Assembly (NCBI GenBank): GCA_030068145.1
Contig: JAPJBO010000232.1
Coordinates: 186,001 to 250,000, forward strand
Source: Diplonema papillatum
Lineage: Eukaryota > Euglenozoa > Diplonemea > Diplonemida > Diplonemidae
Reading direction: 5' to 3'
Length of the DNA stretch: 64,000 nucleotides
Shown here: positions 32,967-43,800 of the stretch, piece by piece
Position numbering within the stretch: position 1 is the first letter of the stretch
Layout: the number at the start of each line of letters is the position of its first letter
The notes under the pieces: model-generated
What the model saw: the letters and a program-made list of their open reading frames with translations, nothing else
Databases searched by the model: none
Told to the model about the DNA's origin: nothing
Position numbers and translations under genes: made by a program

Positions 32967-35900
32967 ATGTCGGCGCCGGCAACCGCGTCCTCACCCGCCC
33001 TCGACGAAACTGACGACGCCGGATCGCTCGCGCAAATGGAAGACGAACTGCAGGCAGCAGAAGAAGAGGGGGGTATTGAAACCTGCGCATCCGCTGACTT
33101 CACGTGGTACGCCGACGCGGGAAAAGACGTGCAGAGGTACTTGGATTCGCTGGGGAAGGACCTTGCTTCGATCGAAAAGGAAGCGGAAGACGGCGAAAAC
33201 GAGCCAGCAACCACCACCGCAGAAGAAAGCGACGATTTTGCAGACTTGGGCCAGAACAGGTCGGCCTCGTACAATGGTTGGGAAGACGAAGATCTGGCGG
33301 AATGGATACCGGAGAAGCTGCTCAAGCGATCCAACCGCAAGGGGGTGGCGCACTACCTCGTGAAGTGGCAGAACCACGACACGGCTACATGGGAATCCAG
33401 CGAGGACCTGGATGAAGAAGGCCACTTCAACCTAATGGCCAATTTTGACGCAACGCTGGCCGCCCAGGTCCAACCGAAGAAGGTGTGGGCGCCGAGACCG
33501 AAGGTGGTAACACCCTTGCCGCCGCTGCCCATGGGGTTCGACCCGACCGCATTCTGGCCGGACTACGTAGCGCGCATCCGCGACGTCTTCTACGAACGGA
33601 TGAGCAGCCACGTTACAGAAATCCACAACGTGCTCACCAAACAGGCAGCCAAAGCGTTCATGAACCACTGGCGGGGCGACACCGAGTTCGTCCCGGCGAT
33701 GCTCTTCCACGGCACCCGGCTCGAAAGCATCAGCAGCATCATAAACCAAGGTTTTCGTGTTCTTTTGTTATTTGTTTTACATAAGCGGCAGCTTATTGGA
33801 AGGATTTGCTCAACGAAGCTGCCAGGCAAAGAACCGAAGAGAACAAAAAAATAACGCTAGAACCCGAGTGCTGAAACTACCGAACCACGTGTTGAACGGA
33901 CGTGAGGTCATGCGGGTCTACCCCTGCACGAAGGCACACGAACACAACAGGTCAAAGTCCTGAGTGAGAAAACAACATACGATGGTATAAGCGAAGAACA
34001 ACCCAGATTGTGTTTGTATTGTATTTGCCCCTCTTACCTCTCCCTTCCATTCGGAGTCAAAGTAGCTACGTTGAGTATTTTGTTTCTTTTCGCAAACGAA
34101 CGTGTCATGGTTAAGAAGACGACTGAACGCACAGACACGAAGATAGCTCAAAGCATTTGCAAAATAACACGAAAAGCCTCTAGGCAAAAACCCGTTTTCA
34201 CATTTCTTTTCGCAAACGAAGGTGTCATGGGGGGGCCTTCACGTGGCGACACTGTTGACCGCACCTTAATTGAGTCGCGGTCGTCGATCCTCCAACCGCC
34301 AGCATCATGTACTTGATGCGACGCGGAACAAGTGCTGACAGCACCGCCCGGCGAATAGAGGGCCACAAAAGTAGCAAATCGACCGGTCGGGGGGTGCTTA
34401 GCAGCCAATGGCCTGATGGCTGAGTGCACACCTAAGCAGGGCTGCATCCTCGTGTTGTAGCCGTGTTGTGTATAAGGCTTTGTGGGGGCTTGGTCAACCA
34501 CCTCATCACAATAGGCGCAAACCTTTTCGACAGTGATTGGACAGTCGAGATTGCCGGGGGCAAGTCTCCATGAAGAAGAGAAAAGTAAAGCAAGACCTGC
34601 CCCCTGCGCCTGCTGTCTCCGGCTGCTTCGGCAGACGACACATACTACTACCACTCGCAAACGAAAGGTGTCATGGGGGTCGCCTTCACGAGGCGACACT
34701 GTTGACCGCGCCTTAATTGAGCTGACCGCCAGCATCATGCACTTGATGCGACGCGGAACGAAGTGCTGACAGCACCGCCCGGCGAATAGAGGGCCAAGAG
34801 TGGCAACATGACTGGGTGCTTAGCAGCCAGTAGCCTGCGATGGCTGGGTGCACATCTACCCAACTGATCGGACGCCACCACCGAACGGTGAACGTGCAAA
34901 AGGGACAGACAGCGCCTGTTCCCAGCGGAAGCGCGGACGCGACGACGAGCAAGCAGGTGGGAGCGCCCGCAAGAAGCCGACGCCGCAGCAGCCGCCTCTG
35001 AACCAGGAGCGCACCCCAAAAGTGGACATCCCACAAACCCAACGGAAGCGGAGCCGGGAAGACGAGCAGGCGAAGGAGTTGAGATCTCGGCCGCGGAAAC
35101 AACCTGCGAGGGAGAAAAGGAAGTGCACCGAATCATCTGATTCCTCGTCATCAAACTGCACATCGGACGTGAACGCGCACCGGCGACAAACAGTACGCGG
35201 GGAAAGAAGCGACCGAAGCATGACACGACGCGTGCAAAGAGGTAGTCTATCGACACAGATTGTTGCTGCATACCAAGTTCAAGCTACTACTACTACTACT
35301 CGCAAACGAAATGTACCGGCCTCACGTAGCTACCATCTGGTACCCCTGGTGCGTTCAGGCTTTTCATGCAATCCGTAGAAACATTCAACCTCACCAGGGT
35401 TTTGTATTCCCAGGCAGGGACCCGGCGGAGTGGCGGTCGTGAACGGGAGCGCTCATGGAGTCGGCATCTACACGGCCACAACCCCTGAAGTCTCCTTGAA
35501 TTACGCCCACGGGAACTGCATGTTTGTCTGCGCTGGGCTGGTGGGGGGCAGCTATTGGACGACGACGAAGAACGTAGGCCAAGTGTGCGTCTTTTTTCAG
35601 CGCAACCGCGTTGTACCGTGCTTCCTCGTCAAGTTCGAGAGTTCCAATGGTACAGAACCCGAGCCGGAACTGAAGTACTTCCCCGAAGTCGACGCATCGA
35701 AATTCAAAGTGGGAGAAGAGACGCCGAGCAAACCCAAGTACGTGGCCCCGCCAAGGGTCATCGGCCCAAACATCCCGAGAACGCTGAGGTCCGGGGGCCA
35801 GGAGCCGGGAATGAGGTGTGTCTGTTATGTTTTTGGCTGGGAAAAAAGACAGGCGCTTCGTTTTGTTTGTGCGTGCCACAGAAACAAAAGTAGCTTGCAC

Positions 35901-36316
35901 CTAATCATGTGGTCAGCAGCTTTTTCAATAGTACAAGCCACGTGATTTGCCTCCCACGTCTTTGAGCCAGTCCTTCTGCGCGTAACTGCTGGAGACGCAC
36001 CAAGTCTACCGCGGGAGAACAAAACACCCAACATCTTGGATCCCCACTGTCTTGAGAAACGGTCTGCACTTTGTGCTTTTCCGCAGTAGGTGTTTTGCCC
36101 TTCCGCAGACTGCTGGGGCAAGGATGGAAATGAACCATCAGCATCCTGTGTCGTGACTCCGCACATCTGCTGGTTTGCTCGCACACCCATTGCCAACCCA
36201 CCGCCTACAGCTTCACAAAGAGTTGTCGCACCCTCACGAAGAAACAGCTCCGCGGCGCGCCGAGGGTGGCCAAAGAGGCGTACAAAGCCGGACTGCTGTT
36301 GCAATACAGCAAGTAG
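32967..36316 (+). CDS. Chromodomain-ADP-ribosyltransferase protein, paralogue 2
   Basis: Exons 32967-33750, 35398-35815 and 36211-36316 join in phases 1 and 2 to 435 residues. Order: acidic N-terminus with FTWYADAGKDVQRYLDSL; chromodomain at about 108-155 ([34 protein letters not shown]); then a PARP-like catalytic half, with LFHGT (His248), GVGIYTATT (Tyr286) and the strand-loop-strand [18 protein letters not shown]. In the PARP H-Y-E triad the glutamate precedes that strand; here Gln323 stands there, which argues for mono-ADP-ribosylation or a non-catalytic fold. The C-terminal tail [20 protein letters not shown] is shared by all three paralogues. A plausible role is ADP-ribosylation at marked chromatin, but that is inference. 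The start was chosen because paralogue 3 has the same MSA-start after an in-frame divergence. Intron 1 starts and ends with the same GGTTTT(C)GT sequence. Confidence 0.85.
33766..34085 (+). repeat. Repeat A, copy 1
   Basis: Begins TTACATAAGCGGCAGCTT and ends CATTCGGAGTCAAAGTAGCT with GTTGAGTATT. Shared with 36365-36668 and 63312-63545. This copy starts about 15 bases into intron 1 of paralogue 2. Confidence 0.9.
34195..34860 (+). repeat. Tandem repeat of about 460 bp, two copies
   Basis: The block from CGCAAACGAAGGTGTCATGG through GATGCGACGCGGAAC and AGCACCGCCCGGCGAATAGA occurs at about 34210-34430 and again at 34655-34855. Shorter echoes of CTCGCAAACGAAA lie at 34090 and 35300. All are inside intron 1 of paralogue 2. 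Confidence 0.85.
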
Positions 36317-36364
36317 CAGACTCCCGAAGCGGGCATTTCGCATGCTTCAATGCGGGTACGCGCG

Positions 36365-36668
36365 CTTCTTTTTTTACATAAGCGCCAGCTTGAAAGGAAA
36401 TGCTCGACGATGCTGCCCGACAAAGAACAGAAGGGATCCCAGTGCTGTAACTACCGAACCACGTGTTGAACGGACGTGAGGTCATGCGGGTCTACCCCCT
36501 ACACGACAAATCACACAAACACAACAGGTCAAAGTCCTGAGTGAAAAAACAACACACGGTGGTGTAAGCGAAGAACAAAATAGATTGTGTTTGTATTGTA
36601 TTTGCCACCTCTATATTTCCTCCCTTCCATTCGGAGTCGAAGCAGCTACGTCGAGTATTTCCGTTCGC
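36365..36668 (+). repeat. Repeat A, copy 2
   Basis: Starts TTTTACATAAGCGCCAGCTT, 50 bases after the stop of paralogue 2, and ends CAGCTACGTCGAGTATTTC. It is closer to the 63.3-kb copy than to copy 1 at its left end. Confidence 0.9.
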
Positions 36669-37866
36669 CGGCAGCTACTCGCTCTGGTAGCATCCGTGAG
36701 GCCAGTTCCTGCACTCCTGGACTCGAGTAGACCGGTTGGAGACACGGGATGTGAAGTTGGACTTCGTCGGAGCTACTGTGCGGTCCGGTACTTTCGATGT
36801 GCCCTGTATTGCTTGCATTTCTTAAGACAGAGCTCTGGCCCAGGGGCGGATAGCCGTCTTCCATCCAGAGCAAGCATCACGGAAAGCAGTCAGAAGCCGC
36901 GCCGCGTTCTACCTGTAATGCTTAAATAAGTGGGCGTGTCGTTGTAGGGGGTGTCTTTTGGCATCGGCGGCTTGCTGCTTACCCGAGACGCGCACTACTT
37001 CTTAAGGTACTGCGCGCATTATATTATTATAGCGCGCGGAAGAGCGAGCCAATAGCAGGTCTGTGATGCTCCTAAATGTCCTTGGCTGCACGCGCACTAC
37101 ACTGACGCATTACACGAGTTTGAGAGCCTTCCTCCGGCTACCTATCTTGCAGAGGATGGTAAAAAAATCTTTTGAACTTGCGTCGTGAATCCGACCAACT
37201 CGGAAGTATCTTCACCTTCTTCTGCAATACTGTGCCTGCCACTCCCCGTTGTCGGCTGTGTAAGGCCCTCAGGAAGGGTGCTGTCTTTTCGTTTCGGCCG
37301 TCTGACACGGTCGCCTGCCCCCCCCCTCTTCCGTTTGTTGTTTGACGTTTGGTCCGTGGCGTCCAACGGCTTCAACTTCATTACACGTCGGTCACCAAAC
37401 AAAAAGCAAAGCACCTGAAACCACGTCCAGGATTTGAGCTCAGGGTAGTGCGGCCAACAGTTTGTGGCTGATTGTCCGTTGTTTTGAAAAAAAGGGCGGT
37501 CAACGAAAACTCTAGTTTCCCTTTATACTTTCTCCGTTCTCGACATAAACGTCAGCTGAAGTCTCGGTTGGTGCTGGTTGTCATCTCTTGAGCTGGATGA
37601 GGAAAGTGAGCACATTCCTACACGAAGAAGCGGCTGTCCGACAACACAAGAAGAGGAAGGCAACGCCCGACCTTTCGCCCGGAGCCTACTTCGTAGAGAC
37701 CACTAGGTCTCAGAAGCCTGCGTGCAAGTTCAAAACACAAGACCATACTTGTACGGTCTCAGAAGCCTGCGTACAAGTTCAAAACACTCGACCATATTTG
37801 TACAAGTGCCAACCATCGGCAACCCTCCCAGGGTAGAGAACCTGCTTCGAAACAAAAGGAAACCTA
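36669..37866. other. Intergenic between paralogues 2 and 3; repeat G copy 2
   Basis: Repeat G lies at 37412-37545. Near 37725-37800 a block of about 45 bases containing TCTCAGAAGCCTGCG and TTCAAAACAC is duplicated in tandem just upstream of the paralogue 3 start. No other gene or motif was found. Confidence 0.55.
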
Positions 37867-40800
37867 ATGTCGGCCGCGGCAACGTCCTCATCCGCCCGCG
37901 ACGAAACTGACGATGCCGAATCGCTCGCGCAAATGGAAGACGAACTGCAGGCAGCAGAAGAAGAGGGGGGTATTGAAACCTGCGCATCCGCTGACTTCAC
38001 GTGGTACGCTGACGCGGAAAAAGACGTGCAGAGGTACTTGGCTGCGCTGGAGAAGGACCTTGCTTCGAAAGAGAAGGAGGCGGACGACGGCGAAAACGAG
38101 CCAGCGACGACCACTTCAGAGGAAAGCGGCGCCGACGACTTTGCAGACTTGGGCCAGAACAGGTCGACCTCGTACAATGGTTGGGAAGACGAAGATCTGG
38201 CGGAATGGATACCGGAGAAGCTGCTCAAGCGATCCAACCGCAAGGGGGTGACACACTACCTCGTGAAGTGGCTAAATCACGACACGCCTACATGGGAATC
38301 CTGTGAGGATCTGGATGAAGAAGGCTACTTCGTCCTAATGGCCAATTTCGACGCAGCGCGGTCTCAACACGCAAAGATGGGAGCGAGGCAAAAGAGGAAG
38401 CCATTGCGGAGGTCGCTGCCCGTGGGGTTCGACCCGACCTTATTCTGGCCGGACTATATGGCGCGAATCCGCAACGCCTTCTCCGATACGGGCAGATTCG
38501 TTACAGAAGTCTACAACGTGCTCACCAAACAGGCAGCCAAAGCGTTCATGTCCCACTGGCAGGGCGACACCGCGTTCATCCCGGCGATGCTCTTCCACGG
38601 CACCCGGCTCGAAAGCATCAGCAGCATCGCGGCACACGGTTTTTTTTTTTTTTTCAAAGTGTTTACAGGAGGGGGCTAATTACAATTGTGCACAATTGTA
38701 TTCCAAAGCACGCCAATCCCTGCCCCGGCAGAACTTGACAGTTGTTGAATCGAATTGTCTTGGAATACACATAGTTTTCAGGCAATATCTGAAAATACAG
38801 GCACAGGAAATAATACATACCTACCCCCCCCCCCCGTGTTTAAGATCGCGTTTTTCCGTGTTTAAGATCGCCCCCCAAAAAAACCGATCTTATACACGGG
38901 GGGGGACGATCTTAAACACGGGGGGGGACAAAAAACACCCCAAAAGTTTTTTTCCCGCTGCGCGGGGCCTTGGACCCCCCCCCCCCCCCCCCCCTTTGGT
39001 AATTCGCCACCCTGCCCGCCCTTGCCGGACTCCCAATGTCTGACACCGCATGGTCAGTTGTTTGAACAGCAGTTAACAGGTTCCCCGGTGCTGCGATGTC
39101 AACACTGCTCCGTCGAATGCACGAAGGATGGCCAGACGTTCCAAGGTCTGAGGGGACTCCGCGCGCATGAGAGACGTTGCCACCTCGCGGGTGTGAGATT
39201 CTGATCCGCGTCGTTTGAGCCTCATCGGGTTCTTGATTGCTGGCTGGTCTATGTTTCACTCCGCACCCGTTTACCCTGACTAACGGGAAAAACTCGAAGT
39301 GTCTGTACGAGTGAACGCACACTAACATGAGAGGATGAAGGCACGTATATGCCGCCTGGCCCTGTGCTAGGCGTAGTTTGAGGTTGTACTTATTTCCGAA
39401 CAACCTACCACGAGCTTATCCACCCACACCCCCATTTTTCCCCTTTCTTTTTATTTACTTTTTCCCGCCCGATGTCGCTGATGACTAACGGACCGTCGGA
39501 CCCGTCCCAACGGGGGTGCTTATGGAAGCTGCAATGAAGGCTTAGACCGGTACGGGCTACATGGCAACCCCTGCTCAACATGTAGAACGTGGGGGGCCCT
39601 TGATCACATTCATTACGGGTGTGGTCGTGGTGTCGGTCGCAATAGTCGCTTTGCTAGCCAAAGAGAGAGATAGAGAGAAAAAGAGCGCCAGAGAGAAAAG
39701 AAAAGATAATGTTATCTTCCGGAAAAGAAGGGTTACGCGAACCCCCGAAAAAATAATTACCCCCAAAAAAAATATACAGAAAAAAATAAAAACACAAACC
39801 GACGGTGACCCCTAAAACCTTTTTCAACCTTTCCAACACCCTTCAAGCTAAACCATTATACAACGACCCCCCCCCCCCCCCGGCCCGCTTCGTTTACTTT
39901 TGGAATCGGTTCGCTTCTTGGTTCGTTTCTAGTTTTTGAGAGTTCGTTTCTAGTTTTGGAAGATTCGAAACTAGTTTTGGAATCGGTTCGTTTCTGGGCT
40001 CTTCCGCGCTCGGGCGCAAGACACAATTATGCTGCTTTTGCAGTGCAAGGCAAACCCGGTTCGCGACTTCGGTTGCGGTAAAGTGTTACGAAGTCTTCGG
40101 CTTTCTGATCCGGATACGCGTATGCAACAGATAGTTAGAGGTCACTTGAAGGATACCCGTGTACAGCGTTCGAAAGAGTTTGCGTATCTGGCGTCTTTTT
40201 TTGGGGGGGAACTCTTTCGACCCTCTTCGCAGGTTCGTTTCTAGTCTTGGAAGGTTCGTTTCTAGTTTTGGAAGGTTCGTTTCTAGTTTTGGAAGGTTCG
40301 CTTCTAGTTTTGGAATCGGTTCGCTTCTGGTGGTCGGAGTCCGGTTTTTGGACACGATTGCCTTGGAACTTCGGTCCGATCTCGTTCTTAGTTTTGAAAG
40401 GTTCGTTTCTAGTTTTGGAAGGTTCGAAACTAGTTTTGGAAGGTTCGTTTCTAGTTTTGGAAAGGTTCGTTTCTGGTGGTCGCAGTCGATTTTTGACGCG
40501 ATTCCCTTGGAATTTCGGCCGATCTCGTTTTAGTTTTGGAAGAGGTTCGTTTCAAGTTTTGGAATCGGTTCGTTTCTTGGTTCGTTTCTAGTTTTGGAGA
40601 GTTCGTTTCTAGTTTTGGAAGGTTCGAAACTAGTTTTGGAATCGGTTCGTTTCTGGGCTCTTTTTAGGCTGATTTAGCTTGGGGAGTGCTTCGTTTACTT
40701 TTGGAAGGTTCGAAACTAGTTTTGGAAGGTTCGTTTCTAGTTTTGGGTGGCTCGTTTACTTTTGGAACCGGTTCGTTTACTTTTGGGATCGGTTCGTTTC

Positions 40801-43800
40801 TAGTTTTGGAAGTGCTTCGTTTACTTTTGGAAGGTTCGAAACTAGTTTTGGAATCGGTTCGTTTACTTTTGGAAGGTTCGAAACTAGTTTTGGAATCGCT
40901 TCGTTTACTTTTGGAAGGTTCGAAACTATTTTCGTTCACTTTTGGCTGGAGTTACCACAGTTTTCCACAATTTCCATACTTTTCAGATTTTGGCCATTTT
41001 TAGCAGATTTTGGCCATTTTTTGCCAATTTTTCCAGATTTTGGGCAATTTTTCCAAATTTTGGCCATTGTTGCCATGTTTTCAGATTTCGGCATTTTTGG
41101 CAGATTTTTCCAACTTTTGGTCATTATTGCTATGGTTTTCCAAATTTTCACACACACAGAGCTAGCCGATGTCTTGTCAAATGAGTGCGGCTGGATTCAT
41201 ATCGTTCGAATAAAACTGCGCAGTTCTTTCCATCTTACCTGAGTTTTTCCAATGAATGACTATCGACCTTTCCTTTCGAACTTCGAACCGAACCATATTT
41301 GCTTTGTGTGCGACATAACCCATGACCTGTCTCTAACTTGCGTCGTGATATAGTCGATTGTTGAAAGATGAATGCCTAGTGGAACTCAATCAGCTTGTAC
41401 TAATTGCATATTCCTTGTTTCGATCCGGTACGAAGCCTTTAAGCATGAAAACGAAATCTAGTCTCACCCCAAAAAGGAAACAAGATGTCCACTTCTTCAA
41501 TGGAGGCTTTGCTTCGGCTCGTGGAGTTGAAGCAGGCGGGTTACGCGAGTCTGAATTTCAGATCGTGAAATCGGACATAATGACAAATGCTGCGCGCAAC
41601 AACGCCGGGGCCTGCCAGCCGCACTCGGACCGCCCCCTGTCTTCGAAACGCCACCGCCCATGCCTGATCCGGTCGTTCCACCACCTCCACCTGCACCATC
41701 GCCAGTCACCCCCGCGCCTGTTGTCACACCACAACCCCACACACAAGGCCTGGGCGCATGCTGCAAGGCCGTTGCGAGCTGTTGAGTGACCCTGGGTCGG
41801 AGGAATATTTCGGATGGATGCTAGCTGGTTGTGTACTGGATCGAAACAAGCATTGTAGCTATTTTAGACTATTAACACTGCATTCTTAAAACTAAATAAA
41901 TTCTTTCTATCCTAGCGGCTATTCACATACACGATAACCGGATGACATAAAATTGTCCGCAAATACACACAGCAGATCAAAGAAAGGGGGGCAAAGGTGG
42001 AAAATGCAGATCAAACGGGAGTAGAATGTGCACACGCTTATCCGACTCTTGACTTACTATGCCGTGTTCTGAAAGCTGTCGAGGGGCCCCTCCATAGGTT
42101 CTCGCAGTCCAGGCGCAGGACCTAGAAGACCCACCCTTCCTGTTGATCTTGCAGCACCAACCGCCAGGGCTTGGTCTGGTCAGGCTCCAGCCTCCAGCCT
42201 GCCAAGCTTGTCGGACTGTCTGGTCTGTCCAGGCTGTCCGGGCTGTCTGGTCAGTCCGGGCTGGTCGGACTGACTGGTGGTCAGGCTGTCCAGGCTGTCT
42301 GGTTTGTCCAGGCTGGTCGGACTGTCTGGTCAGTCCGGCTGTCTGGTCAGTCCGGGCTAGTTGGACTGACCGGTCTGGTCAGGCTGTCCAGGCTGTCCAG
42401 GCTGTCCAGGCTGTCCAGGCTGTCCAGGCTGTCCAGGCTGTCCAGGCTGTCCGGGCTGTCCAGGCTGTCCAGGCTGTCCAGGCTGTCCAGGATGTCCAGG
42501 CTGACCAGGCTGTCTGGTCTGTCCAGGCAGGTCGGACTGACTGGTGGCCAGGTTCTGTGGTCAACAAATTTTGTTCCCTTATCCCAATGTGTTCAACAAA
42601 TTTTGTTCCCTTATATCCCAATGGGATTGCCTTGCCCAAGGCTATCCCATTGGGATATAAGGGAACAAAATTTCAAGTGTCGGGATATAAGGGAATTCCA
42701 CCAAAAAATTAACCACCCCCACAGGCATGTGGAGGAATACAGAGGACCCAGCTTTCCGTATAAACCCCTGAGGGTCAGTGGCTTATATATGGGTCTGGTG
42801 CTCGGACCAAGTCCGAGCAACGAAAAAAAAAAAAAAAAGACGTTAACCCAAACAACTTCCGCCGGTAGAGAAATCTTGCCTAAAGGAATCAACTGCCTTC
42901 GGGTAGGCTAGTCTGACACTAGTTGTCGTCGGGAAAAAAAAAAAGCACAGAATGCCCCGGCTGAGGGGCCCAGTAGTAGTGCTACAGTACAGCAGTCACA
43001 CTAGCAGTACACAGCACCGGTTACTGCACCTTTGGATAAGCAACGGACAGCCTCAATTTTGGAACCTGCGACTGGCCCAATAGCTTGAAAATTTTTCCGC
43101 GCCTGCGGCGCTGGTATTTCTGGCTGTTTCATGACATGTTGCCAAGAAAGCGAAGACCGTGGCTGTCCGCCGAGATTACCCCCTCAGGTGGCACCACTTT
43201 ATCTTTAGCCATACTTCAACATTCTTCGCATGGCTCTTTTGCTTCCCGAAGGACAGTCTCTGTGGTGGACAGTAGTGACAACCACAAAAGAGGTACACCC
43301 TGTCGGGTACATAAACGTGCAGTTGTGCCGCAACTGGGATTTTTAGTAACTCCGAGCAATTTATGGACAGTTACGTGGGAAGAGTTTTTATATGAGTCGA
43401 TGCCAAAAGGGGGGGGGGGGGTTTGGGCGGAAAAATCCCCGCATAGTTCACCAGGGTCTGACGGGTACTGAGGCCCCATACCCTTCCTAAAACATCATTC
43501 TGCGTTCAAATACGCCCTCAGAAGCCTCCGGAGAGCCTTCTATGATGTCCCAAATGCGATTTTGTGGGTTTTTAGGGGGTCCCCCCGTCTGCTGGCCGTA
43601 AACCGCCATAGAAGACACATATGCAACCTGATGCTGGGTCGCTCCTCGGAGCAAAATCTCGGCCTAAACACACGTTTTCGGCGTTCTCTATCATTCTCCA
43701 GGTGCATTCGACCCTCGGACTTCATAAATTATCTCGCTTACAGGTGTTCCGGGGTGTGCAAAAACAAGGCGAATGGACCCTACAGACCGTACCACGCCCT

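Noticed and set aside
42143-42911. Frames of 189 and 246 codons over minisatellite E
   Set aside because: The 9-bp unit keeps every frame open; no non-repeat motif.
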